Positions 1-6,944 of a stretch of 19,937 nt of DNA are shown here, in pieces. The stretch is from Methanobacteriaceae archaeon. Lineage in GTDB: Archaea; Methanobacteriota; Methanobacteria; Methanobacteriales; Methanobacteriaceae. The notes below the pieces were generated by a model. The model was not told where the DNA came from. It was given only the letters and a program-made list of their open reading frames with translations, and did not search any database. The number at the start of each line of letters is the position of its first letter. Positions within the stretch are counted from its first letter, which is position 1. Location of the stretch: positions 1 to 19,937 of the forward strand of contig DAHVOW010000027.1 in assembly GCA_027318585.1 (NCBI GenBank), read 5' to 3'. A program made the position numbers and the translations under genes.

Positions 1-1
1 C

Positions 2-193
2 CTCAAAGATATAGACGTTTTAAGGTTGAAAGAACTTTCCAAAGACCCCCGATACAGAGATGAGGCCTGGCAGATGGAGATTAAGAAGATGCTCAAGATC
101 GGGAAAAAAGCAGAACAGCAGTCTTTCTCGAAGTATGGATTAGAATATGTAGTAGACACATATTTACCCGAAAAATTAGAGCAGATGGAATAA
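2..193 (+). CDS. top6A: DNA topoisomerase VI subunit A, C-terminal end (partial)
   Basis: This is the last 63 codons of an open frame that enters from the left edge and stops with TAA. The visible residues include a stretch beginning LKDIDVLRLKEL, then RDEAWQMEIKKML, then AEQQSFSKYGLEY and VVDTYLPEKLEQ. I recognise this as the end of the Spo11-like A subunit of topoisomerase VI, where a conserved 'sh/k-G-L-x-y-V-v-x-x-Y-L-P-E-K' ending closes the Toprim domain region. The A subunit carries the catalytic tyrosine, which is outside the window. With subunit B it relaxes and decatenates DNA in an ATP-dependent way. The partner gene is not visible here. The assignment rests on recall of the C-terminal pattern only, so it is strong but not certain. 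Confidence 0.82.
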   Translation, partial: LKDIDVLRLKELSKDPRYRDEAWQMEIKKMLKIGKKAEQQSFSKYGLEYVVDTYLPEKLEQME

Positions 194-216
194 ATAAATT
201 CCATTAATCTCGTATA

Positions 217-255
217 AGCCCCATGACCTCTAGGGGCTATTTTATTTCTTTTTTT
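217..255 (+). terminator. Hairpin plus T-tract terminator of top6A
   Basis: A 6-bp stem (AGCCCC at 217-222 with GGGGCT at 233-238) has a 10-nt loop and is followed by a 15-nt T-rich run (241-255). It lies 24 bases after the top6A stop codon. The U-rich run alone would be enough for archaeal termination, and the hairpin strengthens the call. Confidence 0.7.
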
Positions 256-268
256 AAATATCTGCAGT

Positions 269-298
269 CGATAGGATGAACCATTACCACGCCTATCG
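269..298. repeat. Short inverted repeat between top6A and gap
   Basis: CGATAGG (269-275) and CCTATCG (292-298) are perfect reverse complements separated by 16 bases, with two possible G-T pairs extending the arms outward. It lies between the top6A terminator and the probable gap TATA box, so it could be a regulator site or a second transcript-end structure. No function can be assigned. Confidence 0.4.
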
Positions 299-312
299 GT
301 AATAATCAAAAA

Positions 313-323
313 ATTTATTATAA
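313..323 (+). promoter_or_regulatory. Candidate TATA box for gap
   Basis: The A/T-rich element ATTTATTATAA is preceded by an A-run that could serve as BRE. It would place the transcription start near 343 and give a leader of about 110 nt that contains the 369-425 inverted repeat. A weaker TATA-like stretch lies at 379-387, so the assignment is tentative. Confidence 0.4.
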
Positions 324-368
324 CTTGGGAACATAAAGATTCATAAAGAGTTTTTATGTTAAATAGGC

Positions 369-425
369 TTTCTGGAAGTTTTATTTTCTAAACTACAACC
401 CTAAATCTTTCTAAACTTCCAGAAA
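369..425. repeat. 13-bp perfect inverted repeat in the gap leader
   Basis: TTTCTGGAAGTTT (369-381) is the exact reverse complement of AAACTTCCAGAAA (413-425), with a 31-base A/T-rich spacer. The right arm ends 13 bases before the GGCGG ribosome binding site of gap. In RNA it would form a long stem in the 5' leader. In DNA it could be two half-sites for a dimeric regulator flanking a promoter. Thirteen perfectly matched bases are unlikely by chance over this short distance. Confidence 0.7.
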
Positions 426-456
426 TACTTGGAAAAGTAAGGCGGATGTGGAAATT

Positions 457-1467
457 ATGAAATCAATCGGTATAAACGGATACGGAACCATAGGTAAAAG
501 GGTGACAGATGCTGTTGCCTGCCAGGATGATATGAAGATCGCAGGAGTAACCAAGAGAACCCCTGACTTCGAAGCCCAGATGGCGATTAAAAAAGGTTAC
601 CCCCTTTACATCAGCGCTCCAGAAAGGGAGGGGCAGTTTGAAGAAGCAGGAATTAAAGTGACCGGGACTATCGATGATCTTTATGATAGGGTTGATCTCA
701 TGGTGGACTGTACTCCCGAGGGTATTGGCGCCAAGAACATGGAAATTTACAAAGAGAAAGGGATCAAGGGCATCTTCCAGGGTGGAGAGAAACAGGATGC
801 CATTGGACATTCCTTCAATTCCTTCGCCAACTTCCAGGACGCCTGGGGAGCAGATTATGTCCGGGTTGTTTCCTGCAACACCACCGGACTGTGCCGGACC
901 TTGAAACCCATCGATGACCTCTGTGGCATTAAAAAAGTGCGAGCCGTCATGGTTAGGAGGGGAGCAGACCCTGGACAGGTGAAAAAAGGCCCAATCAACG
1001 CTATTGTACCTAACCCGCCCACAGTACCCAGTCACCACGGTCCGGACGTTCAGACGGTTATGTACGACTTGAATATAACCACCATGGCCCTCCTGGTACC
1101 CACCACCCTCATGCACCAGCACAACCTCATGGTGGAACTGGACTCTGTCCCCGCCGTGGACGATGTAATTGACCTTTTAGAATCCACCCCCCGAGTTATG
1201 CTCTTTGAAGCCAATAAAGGAGCAGGATCCACTGCCGAAGTCATGGAGTTTGCCCGGGATATGGGAAGGCCACGCAGCGATCTTTTCGAAATTGCAGTGT
1301 GGAAGGAGTCTATAAATATAAACGATGGGGAACTCTTCTACATGCAGGCCATTCATCAGGAATCAGACGTGGTACCGGAGAACGTGGATTGTATCCGTGC
1401 CATGCTGGAGATGGAGGAGGACGCTCAAAAATCAATCGTCAAAACCAACCTGGCTATGGGGATTTAA
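457..1467 (+). CDS. gap: Type II (archaeal) glyceraldehyde-3-phosphate dehydrogenase
   Basis: This cytoplasmic enzyme interconverts glyceraldehyde 3-phosphate and 1,3-bisphosphoglycerate with NAD(P). In methanogens it works mainly in the gluconeogenic direction. The protein opens with the Rossmann nucleotide-binding motif GINGYGTIGKRV. The catalytic cysteine is in VVSCNTTGLCRT (Cys140 from this start). The archaeal-type substrate region around HHGPDVQTV follows, and the length of 336 aa is normal for the family. I chose ATG 457 over the in-frame GTG at 448 because the ribosome binding site AAGGCGGA (439-446) nearly touches the GTG but is well spaced for the ATG, and homologues begin with MKSxGINGYG. 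It appears to be transcribed alone, with a T-rich stretch near 1516-1525 that could end the transcript. Confidence 0.96.
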   Translation: MKSIGINGYGTIGKRVTDAVACQDDMKIAGVTKRTPDFEAQMAIKKGYPLYISAPEREGQFEEAGIKVTGTIDDLYDRVDLMVDCTPEGIGAKNMEIYKEKGIKGIFQGGEKQDAIGHSFNSFANFQDAWGADYVRVVSCNTTGLCRTLKPIDDLCGIKKVRAVMVRRGADPGQVKKGPINAIVPNPPTVPSHHGPDVQTVMYDLNITTMALLVPTTLMHQHNLMVELDSVPAVDDVIDLLESTPRVMLFEANKGAGSTAEVMEFARDMGRPRSDLFEIAVWKESININDGELFYMQAIHQESDVVPENVDCIRAMLEMEEDAQKSIVKTNLAMGI

Positions 1468-1567
1468 AATAAATAATCCCCATATTACCTTATTTTCATT
1501 CAATAGCATTAAACGTGTTTTTTTAGAACTTTCAACTAATCTTATAAAAAATAGCAGCCCTCCCCCG

Positions 1568-1577
1568 TAATATTTAA
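1568..1577 (+). promoter_or_regulatory. TATA box of the SepCysS operon
   Basis: TAATATTTAA lies about 57 bases before the preferred start codon at 1630. A start site about 25 bases downstream would fall near 1597-1600. That would exclude the upstream in-frame ATG at 1597 from being used and leaves a leader of about 30 nt containing the AGGTG ribosome binding site at 1620-1624. Confidence 0.5.
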
Positions 1578-1629
1578 GTCCAGCCCTTCTGATATTATGT
1601 CTTGGGACTATGTTTTTTTAGGTGTTATC

Positions 1630-2769
1630 ATGGAATGTCAGGATTACGCTCTCAACAGAACTCTGGAAAGAGATAACTTAAACTTAAACCCCCTCCAAAG
1701 AGGGGGTTTTTTACCATTAGAAGCCAGGAAAGCTTTATATGAGTTTTCCGATGGCTACAGTGTCTGTGATTACTGTGCCGGTCGGCTGGATGAGGTTAAA
1801 AAACCCTCGGTGGCTGGTTTTCTGGATGATATGGCCCGATTTTTGAATGTGGACGCAGTTAGAACTGTTCATGGGGCCCGGGAAGGGAAATATGCCGTCA
1901 TGCATGCCATCTGCCAGCCCGGGGATACCATTCTGGTGGATGGGAATGCACATTACACCACCCACCTGGCAGCAGAGCGCAACCAACTTAATATAGTGGA
2001 AGTGCCCAGCAGTGGCCATCCGGAGTACGAAGTGCAGCCGGAAGGTTACCGAGAGGTTTTAGATGAACTTCAGGATAGGGGGGAAGAACCCAGCCTACTT
2101 CTTCTGACCCATGTAGATGGGGATTACGGTAACCTGACTGACTCCCGGGCTGTGGGAAAGATTGCCAGGCAATATGGAATTCCTCTTTTACTGAACTGTG
2201 CTTATTCCATGGGACGCATGCCCATAGATGCTAAAAAGCTCAAAGCCGATTTTGTAGTAGGTAGTGGACATAAGAGCATGGCCGCCTCCGGACCCATTGG
2301 GGTTCTGGGTATAAAGGAAGAATGGGTTGATAAGGTGCTACAAAGGTCCTCGAGCCATCCAGTTAAAGAAGTGGAGATGCTGGGATGCACCAGCCGTGGC
2401 GCGCCCCTAACCACCCTAATGGCCTCCCTACCTCATGTAATCGAAAGGGTGGGGAATTGGGATGAAGAAGTCAAAAAAACCAGGAAATTTGTGGCTATGA
2501 TGGAAGAGATGGGTGGAATAAACCAGATAGGAATCAAACCCACCAAACATGACCTGGTGCGTTTCGAAACCCCCATATTTCATAGAATAGCCGAAAATCA
2601 TCAGCGAAAAGGATTTTTCTTGTACGAGGAACTTAAAAAGCGCAACATAGTCGGTATTAAACGAGGGCAAACTCAGTGGTTCAAGTGCAGTGTTTACGGC
2701 TTCAGCACAGAGCAAGTAGACTACATTGCCCACAGTTTCCAGAAAATCATCAAAGAACACCCACAGTAA
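1630..2769 (+). CDS. pscS: O-phosphoseryl-tRNA(Cys):Cys-tRNA synthase (SepCysS)
   Basis: This PLP-dependent enzyme converts O-phosphoseryl-tRNA(Cys), made by SepRS, into cysteinyl-tRNA. It is the indirect route to cysteine found in methanogens. The signature near the N-terminus, LNLNPLQRGG followed by GYSVCDYCAGRLDE, is characteristic. The three cysteines implicated in sulfur transfer are present at residues 46, 49 and 253 (MLGCTSRG). The PLP lysine is in VGSGHKSMAASG (Lys215). The length of 379 aa is normal. ATG 1630 is preferred over the in-frame ATG 1597 because AGGTG sits 5 bases before it and homologues begin close to MxCxxYxL. Only 17 bases separate it from the next gene, so the two are probably co-transcribed. 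The 5' coding region contains a perfect terminator-like hairpin (1686-1712). Confidence 0.95.
   Translation: MECQDYALNRTLERDNLNLNPLQRGGFLPLEARKALYEFSDGYSVCDYCAGRLDEVKKPSVAGFLDDMARFLNVDAVRTVHGAREGKYAVMHAICQPGDTILVDGNAHYTTHLAAERNQLNIVEVPSSGHPEYEVQPEGYREVLDELQDRGEEPSLLLLTHVDGDYGNLTDSRAVGKIARQYGIPLLLNCAYSMGRMPIDAKKLKADFVVGSGHKSMAASGPIGVLGIKEEWVDKVLQRSSSHPVKEVEMLGCTSRGAPLTTLMASLPHVIERVGNWDEEVKKTRKFVAMMEEMGGINQIGIKPTKHDLVRFETPIFHRIAENHQRKGFFLYEELKKRNIVGIKRGQTQWFKCSVYGFSTEQVDYIAHSFQKIIKEHPQ
1686..1712 (+). other. Terminator-like hairpin inside the SepCysS coding region
   Basis: Bases 1686-1695 (AAACCCCCTC) pair perfectly with 1700-1709 (GAGGGGGTTT) around a 4-base loop. The run of six T residues at 1707-1712 overlaps the stem end. 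In bacteria this would be read as an intrinsic terminator. It encodes the conserved NPLQRGGFL segment, about 57 bases after the start codon. It may be a chance result of codon choice for a conserved motif, or a premature terminator or attenuator. Confidence 0.55.
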
Positions 2770-2786
2770 CTATAGGAGCATATAAT

Positions 2787-3533
2787 ATGCCTGTTAAGTC
2801 CATTAAGATCATTAAATCTGGAAGTTTACTTCTGGATTCCTTTGAAAAACCCCAAGGAAACCTTATAGCCCTAAAACTACTTTCCGGTGTGGGAGGCGGA
2901 TCCACTGTGACCTACATTGAATCTGACTGTAATATCCTGGTTGATACTGGTTTTGACTATGAAATCGACGGAAGTAAACAGAACCGGAAAAAAAACCTTG
3001 AGGACCTTACCCTGGCCCTGAAAAGGTTCAATATAAAACCAGAGGATATAGACCTGGTTTTTATAACCCACGGCCACCAGGACCATTATGGTAATTTGGA
3101 GCTATTTCCCGATGCAGAAGTTCTGAGTAACATCCACCTGGCCCGTAAAGGAAGTATCGAATGTAAAGGAGTTAAAGACGGAGCAACCATTGCTGATGGG
3201 GTTCACGTAATTTATACTCCCGGCCATACCTTTGATCATGCCTCATTACTACTCCAGACTGAAAAAATGAGATATACAGTGAATATGGAGGGTAAAGGAA
3301 GAGTGATGGGGATTGGGGAGCTTAAAGTTGCAGTAGCCGGTGATGCAGTGGTATCATCAGGATATTACGTGGCAAAAAAACACTGGGATTACAATGAAGA
3401 CTTCATATCTCCACAGATGGCCACGGAGAGCCTGGATAAACTAATTAAAACTTCAGATTACATTATCCCCGGACATGGCAATATATTCTACAATTTTTTA
3501 AAACCCCCGGGTCCAGGTGGAATCCGCTATTAA
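2787..3533 (+). CDS. Metallo-beta-lactamase-fold hydrolase
   Basis: This 248-aa protein has the complete metal-site set of the MBL fold: THGHQDH (His95, His97, Asp99, His100), PGHTFDH (His147), AGDAV (Asp186) and IPGHGN (His230). Such proteins bind two Zn or Fe ions and hydrolyse varied substrates such as thioesters, lactones, phosphodiesters and nucleic acids. The substrate cannot be read from sequence. ATG 2787 follows TAGGAG (2773-2778), and a longer in-frame reading from 2676 would run back inside SepCysS and is rejected. It starts 17 bases after SepCysS and its 3' end overlaps the radical SAM gene by 17 bases, so the three probably form an operon. There is no signal peptide, so the protein is cytoplasmic. 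A link to Cys-tRNA or sulfur metabolism is only a contextual inference. Confidence 0.85.
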   Translation: MPVKSIKIIKSGSLLLDSFEKPQGNLIALKLLSGVGGGSTVTYIESDCNILVDTGFDYEIDGSKQNRKKNLEDLTLALKRFNIKPEDIDLVFITHGHQDHYGNLELFPDAEVLSNIHLARKGSIECKGVKDGATIADGVHVIYTPGHTFDHASLLLQTEKMRYTVNMEGKGRVMGIGELKVAVAGDAVVSSGYYVAKKHWDYNEDFISPQMATESLDKLIKTSDYIIPGHGNIFYNFLKPPGPGGIRY

Positions 3534-4329
3534 AATCGCAGAGATAGAAGCTCGATCCATATTATCCAAGACCCAGATACCTGTGGCAGACTATGTAATA
3601 AATCCTTACGTGGGCTGTAGTCACGCATGCCTATACTGTTATGCCCGTTTTATGAAACGTTTCACCGGCCACCGGGAAGACTGGGGGGAGTTTCTGGATA
3701 TTAAAATCAACGCTGGTGATCTGGTCCCTAAAAGAGGTAGTTACCAAGGAAAACGGATCTTCCTATCATCGGTTACGGACCCTTACCTGCCCCAGGAAAG
3801 ACAATGCAAACTTACGCGCAGAATATTGGGCAATTTACTGCCATTGGAACCGTATTTAAATATCTTAACCAAATCAGATCTGGTATTGCGGGATATGGAT
3901 CTCATAAAACAGTTCCCTCAGCGTGAAATTGGTTTTTCTTTCTCCACCCTGGATGAGAACCTGCGCAGACAGGTGGAAAGACGGGCAAATCCGGTTGAAA
4001 AACGATTAAATGCACTTAAAACAGTTCACCAAAAAGGGATTAGAAATTATCTTTTTATAAGTCCAATATTTCCGTTTTTAACAGATTGGAAGGCGATCAT
4101 CCACAAAACCAGAAGCTTTGTTGATTACTTCATGTTCGAGAACCTGAATGTGGCCGGTAGTGTATGGGGACCTGTGAAAAGATGGATAAAAATAGAACAT
4201 CCTGAACTGGCAGACTTGTATCAGGACATATATTTTGGTCAATCACCCTACTGGGAGGAAGTGGAAGAAGAAATCAGGGATTATTGTCAGAAGGAAGGCC
4301 TTGAGTTCCAGATTTATTTCCATCACTAG
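3517..4329 (+). CDS. SPL-like radical SAM protein
   Basis: The motif GCSHACLYCYA gives the CxxxCxxC iron-sulfur cluster ligands Cys34, Cys38 and Cys41, with the aromatic-Tyr-Ala continuation typical of the spore-photoproduct-lyase-like radical SAM family. Further features are SSVTDPYLPQER and ILTKSDLVLRD, which are typical of the partial TIM barrel of this group. The 270-aa protein is cytoplasmic, and family members mostly have no known substrate. The start is GTG 3517, inside the end of the MBL gene with a 17-base overlap. There is no other plausible start before the cluster motif, since the next Met follows the cysteines. The stop codon is shared with the convergent methyltransferase gene within a CTAG palindrome. 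Confidence 0.88.
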   Translation: MESAIKIAEIEARSILSKTQIPVADYVINPYVGCSHACLYCYARFMKRFTGHREDWGEFLDIKINAGDLVPKRGSYQGKRIFLSSVTDPYLPQERQCKLTRRILGNLLPLEPYLNILTKSDLVLRDMDLIKQFPQREIGFSFSTLDENLRRQVERRANPVEKRLNALKTVHQKGIRNYLFISPIFPFLTDWKAIIHKTRSFVDYFMFENLNVAGSVWGPVKRWIKIEHPELADLYQDIYFGQSPYWEEVEEEIRDYCQKEGLEFQIYFHH

Positions 4330-5363
4330 TCACCGTAGTACACTTCATATCTATCTTCACCGACTATTTTTACATTTCTGGCCAGGGGAAAGTGAATAAA
4401 TTCTTCGTTACGGGTGATAACTCCAAATTCATAATTTAAAGAATGATATTTCCAGGATTTACCCTCTTTTTTTTGTTTTTTTAGAAAATCCTGGTGAGAA
4501 GCTAGACGTTGATTTATCACTTTTTCTGAAAAGGTGGGAACTTCCCGGATCCTCTCATCTATTAGCTCCCTGAAATTGGGTTCAAGTTCGTATCCTAGAG
4601 AATTTCTGGCCGAACATGCAGCAGCCTGGGTAGTGGTGCCAGTGCCCAAGAAAGGATCAAGCACCCAGTCTCCCTGGACAGAATACATGTTAATTAGACG
4701 GTAGGCAAGTTGAAAAGGATATGCTGCGGTTCTGTTTCTCAGCCTGGCACTGGGAAGGTCCTGGATAGTTCCTGGCAGATCATTCCACACATCGGAAAAC
4801 CACTGGTTGCGTTCCTCCCAAAAATAGGAACTCTCCTTCCTTTTCTGCATATCTTTCCGGGATACTTTCCTGGGCCCGTCTTTACGGAATATGAGTATAT
4901 ATTCGTGTTCTAACGTGACGTAGGCATTGGGAGGTAGCATACCTGATCCCATGAACTTGGTGGGCTTGTTTGAAGTTTTCCTCCATATTATAGGAGGCAG
5001 GACATCATAACCCATCCTATGGAAACTTTGAATCACATAGGAATGGTTGGCATACAACTGAAAACGGTCTTCAATCTTTCGGGTAGCATCCCCCATGTTG
5101 ATGCACACTATCCCGCTAGGAGCTAAAACCCGATCCAGCTCCACCCACACTTTATCAAGTTCCTGGTTCATTAAAAGCCAAGCCTGACCAGCATCACCAT
5201 GTTTTAATGAATGCTCTATTTCATTATTTAATCCAGAAAACATTTCGTCCCACATTTCGATCATGGGATATGGAGGAGAAGTCATCACCAGGTTGATACA
5301 ACCCGGAGATAGATCCTGCATGTTCTGGGCGTTTTTAAAAAAAATCTGGTGGCGGGTCTTCAT
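4326..5363 (-). CDS. DNA methyltransferase, TSPPY type (probable N4-cytosine), apparently orphan
   Basis: This S-adenosylmethionine-dependent DNA modification enzyme has the catalytic motif TSPPYP (residues 28-32) near the N-terminus and the AdoMet-binding motif DPFLGTGTT (236-244) near the C-terminus. That is the order of the beta class, and SPPY rather than NPPY/DPPY is usual for N4-cytosine enzymes. The central part, with a charged stretch RKVSRKDMQKRKES, probably contains the target recognition region. The recognition sequence cannot be read with confidence. Resemblance of TSPPYPMIEMWD to archaeal CTAG-specific enzymes such as M.MthZI is recalled, not tested. No endonuclease gene lies on either side, so it looks like an orphan or a remnant of a restriction system. 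The first ATG lacks a ribosome binding site, and a TATA box 26 bases upstream implies a leaderless mRNA. Confidence 0.9.
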   Translation of the reverse strand: MKTRHQIFFKNAQNMQDLSPGCINLVMTSPPYPMIEMWDEMFSGLNNEIEHSLKHGDAGQAWLLMNQELDKVWVELDRVLAPSGIVCINMGDATRKIEDRFQLYANHSYVIQSFHRMGYDVLPPIIWRKTSNKPTKFMGSGMLPPNAYVTLEHEYILIFRKDGPRKVSRKDMQKRKESSYFWEERNQWFSDVWNDLPGTIQDLPSARLRNRTAAYPFQLAYRLINMYSVQGDWVLDPFLGTGTTTQAAACSARNSLGYELEPNFRELIDERIREVPTFSEKVINQRLASHQDFLKKQKKEGKSWKYHSLNYEFGVITRNEEFIHFPLARNVKIVGEDRYEVYYGD

Positions 5364-5384
5364 TTGATGTTATTTTGACCCGGA

Positions 5385-5394
5385 TTAATATAAG
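5385..5394 (-). promoter_or_regulatory. TATA box of the DNA methyltransferase gene (probably leaderless)
   Basis: Read on the minus strand the element is CTTATATTAA, centred about 26 bases before the ATG at 5363. This is the normal archaeal distance from TATA to transcription start, and no purine-rich ribosome binding site lies between them. The mRNA is therefore probably leaderless. Confidence 0.5.
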
Positions 5395-5459
5395 CCTGAT
5401 GATCCAAACTTCACAATATGCCCAGTAACCCCCTTAACTATGATCATGAATATACCCAT

Positions 5460-6152
5460 CTATTTGATGGCATAAAAGCCAGCCTGCAGGTATGAATACC
5501 AGAAAAGCTCAACAACTCGAAATCCAGTTTCTCTAAGCAGATGAAGATGTTCTTCTACAGTTATGGGGAAGAATTCGCGGTCAAACCGGTCTAAGTGAAG
5601 CTCAGCCGCTTTAGGGTCCTGGCCACTTTTTATCTGGAAGTTCTTCCAGTATTTCATCCCAATTTTAGTACCTTCCCGGGTGGCAGGACGGATATTTTCG
5701 AAGGTAATATATACCCCATCATCCCTTAAAAGTTCATAACATCCTTTTGTAGCCTTTTTTCTCTGATCGGGAGTTAAATAGTGGTGGGATTGTATGGCGG
5801 TGATCACATCCGGGCTGGCACACAGTCCCGGAGGAAAATCCTGAGTGGGTAATGGTTTTAGAAATAGTAGATCTCCAAATGGATAACTTTTCAGCTTCTC
5901 TTGGGCTAGTTCCAACATCTCCACTGATGGATCACATAAGATGAACTTAGTTTCTGGGAAATCTTTTATGGCACGGTTGATCATGGCACCAGTACCACAT
6001 CCCGTGTCTAACCATGTTTTAGGATTAAAATCCATGGCATTTATTAAATTAACCGTTTCATCATGGAATGATTGATAATAGGGGATGGTTACTACCACTT
6101 CCACATCAAAATCCGATGCTAAATGGGAGGTGGTATTATGCGAATTCTTCAT
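5460..6152 (-). CDS. Class I SAM-dependent methyltransferase
   Basis: This 230-aa cytoplasmic protein has the AdoMet-binding glycine loop WLDTGCGTG (residues 47-55), the acidic end of strand beta2 in FILCDPS, and a post-loop region with TAIQSHHYL. This is the Methyltransf_25/11-type fold. The substrate is unknown and small-molecule methylation is the usual role. The start chosen is ATG 6152, which follows an AGGTGAT ribosome binding site (6157-6163) at 4-base spacing. An in-frame GTG at 6161 lies inside that site and is rejected. Its own promoter is at 6200-6211, and about 96 bases separate its end from the start of the DNA methyltransferase gene, which has its own promoter. Confidence 0.85.
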   Translation of the reverse strand: MKNSHNTTSHLASDFDVEVVVTIPYYQSFHDETVNLINAMDFNPKTWLDTGCGTGAMINRAIKDFPETKFILCDPSVEMLELAQEKLKSYPFGDLLFLKPLPTQDFPPGLCASPDVITAIQSHHYLTPDQRKKATKGCYELLRDDGVYITFENIRPATREGTKIGMKYWKNFQIKSGQDPKAAELHLDRFDREFFPITVEEHLHLLRETGFRVVELFWYSYLQAGFYAIK

Positions 6153-6199
6153 GATGATCACCTTATTAAGTATCCTAAGCTTTAGAAAAAAGCATGGGC

Positions 6200-6211
6200 T
6201 AATATAAAAAT
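6200..6211 (-). promoter_or_regulatory. TATA box of the class I methyltransferase gene
   Basis: The minus-strand sequence is ATTTTTATATTA. Transcription would begin near 6180, giving a leader of about 28 nt that contains the AGGTGAT ribosome binding site. Confidence 0.45.
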
Positions 6212-6236
6212 AACGAGTATATAGCCATAAAATTAA

Positions 6237-6728
6237 CTAATGAGGGGTAGGAGAACTTCTATGTGAGAGAACGATGGCATTGTCGGCTGATTTTTGTAAA
6301 GCCACGCTGAATCCTGGTTCTGCACCGATAACAATTGTTTTTTTCCCGTTCTCCTTGGCAATACTTATTAGCGGGAAAAAATCCACGTCACGGGTCATAA
6401 TAGCTATGATGTCTATATTAGGATTGTGTATAAGCTCAAATGCCTCCACTGCCAGATGGACATCGGTTTCACCGGCCACTACAATCGGAGAAAATCCCTG
6501 ATTTACCACCGCTTCTATAAGTTTGTCCGAGGCATATTGATTTAAAAACACCTTTCCGACCCTAATACTACCGTATTCTTCTATTATTTCCCGGACCGTG
6601 TCCAGGTTAAAGCCGAACTCTTTCCGGAGCATGTTAGGACCATCCACTAAAAGTCCCACATTCTTTCCTTCAGAGTTTCCACGGACTAATGGAATATATT
6701 CTTTGAATGAATTTAATTTTTGACGCAT
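6237..6728 (-). CDS. NYN-domain protein, TIGR00288 family (PIN-like ribonuclease fold)
   Basis: The 163-aa protein has the NYN/LabA-like set of acidic residues: GLLVDGPNM (Asp29, Asn32), AGETDVHLAVEAFE (Asp89) and MTRDVDFFPLI (Asp114, Asp116). These cluster to bind metal in PIN-like nucleases. The family is widespread in archaea with no firmly assigned substrate, and RNA processing or degradation is the expected role. A GGAG ribosome binding site at 6736-6739 is 7 bases before the ATG. The gene is alone between a methyltransferase and the TrkH cluster. The 216 bases upstream are A/T-rich, with a possible minus-strand TATA near 6811-6820 and a small inverted repeat (TTAATA at 6821-6826, TATTAA at 6832-6837). 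Confidence 0.85.
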   Translation of the reverse strand: MRQKLNSFKEYIPLVRGNSEGKNVGLLVDGPNMLRKEFGFNLDTVREIIEEYGSIRVGKVFLNQYASDKLIEAVVNQGFSPIVVAGETDVHLAVEAFELIHNPNIDIIAIMTRDVDFFPLISIAKENGKKTIVIGAEPGFSVALQKSADNAIVLSHRSSPTPH

Positions 6729-6944
6729 TTTTTTTCTCCATTAATAAAGCGCAGGTGAAGTAAGGAAAATGTTAAAATTTTAATGTGTTATCCTGAACTC
6801 TAGATTGTTATATGTATCTATTAATAAACATTATTAAATCTTTATGCCAAATTTACACCCAAATCTATCTATAGTCCTAGCAAAGAAAAGGATATAACAG
6901 CCCTTTTTAGGAAACTGGAGCAGTAAAGATGAATAAAAAAATTT

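Noticed and set aside
448..450. In-frame GTG as the start of gap
   Set aside because: The ribosome binding site is only about two bases away from it, and homologues start at the position of ATG 457.
463..1122. A 219-codon minus-strand open frame opposite gap
   Set aside because: It lies wholly inside the unmistakable GAPDH gene, has no ribosome binding site or recognisable domain, and its composition is that of a reverse-strand shadow.
1597..1629. Longer SepCysS starting at ATG 1597
   Set aside because: The predicted transcription start is at about this position, no ribosome binding site precedes it, and the 11 extra residues are absent from the family pattern.
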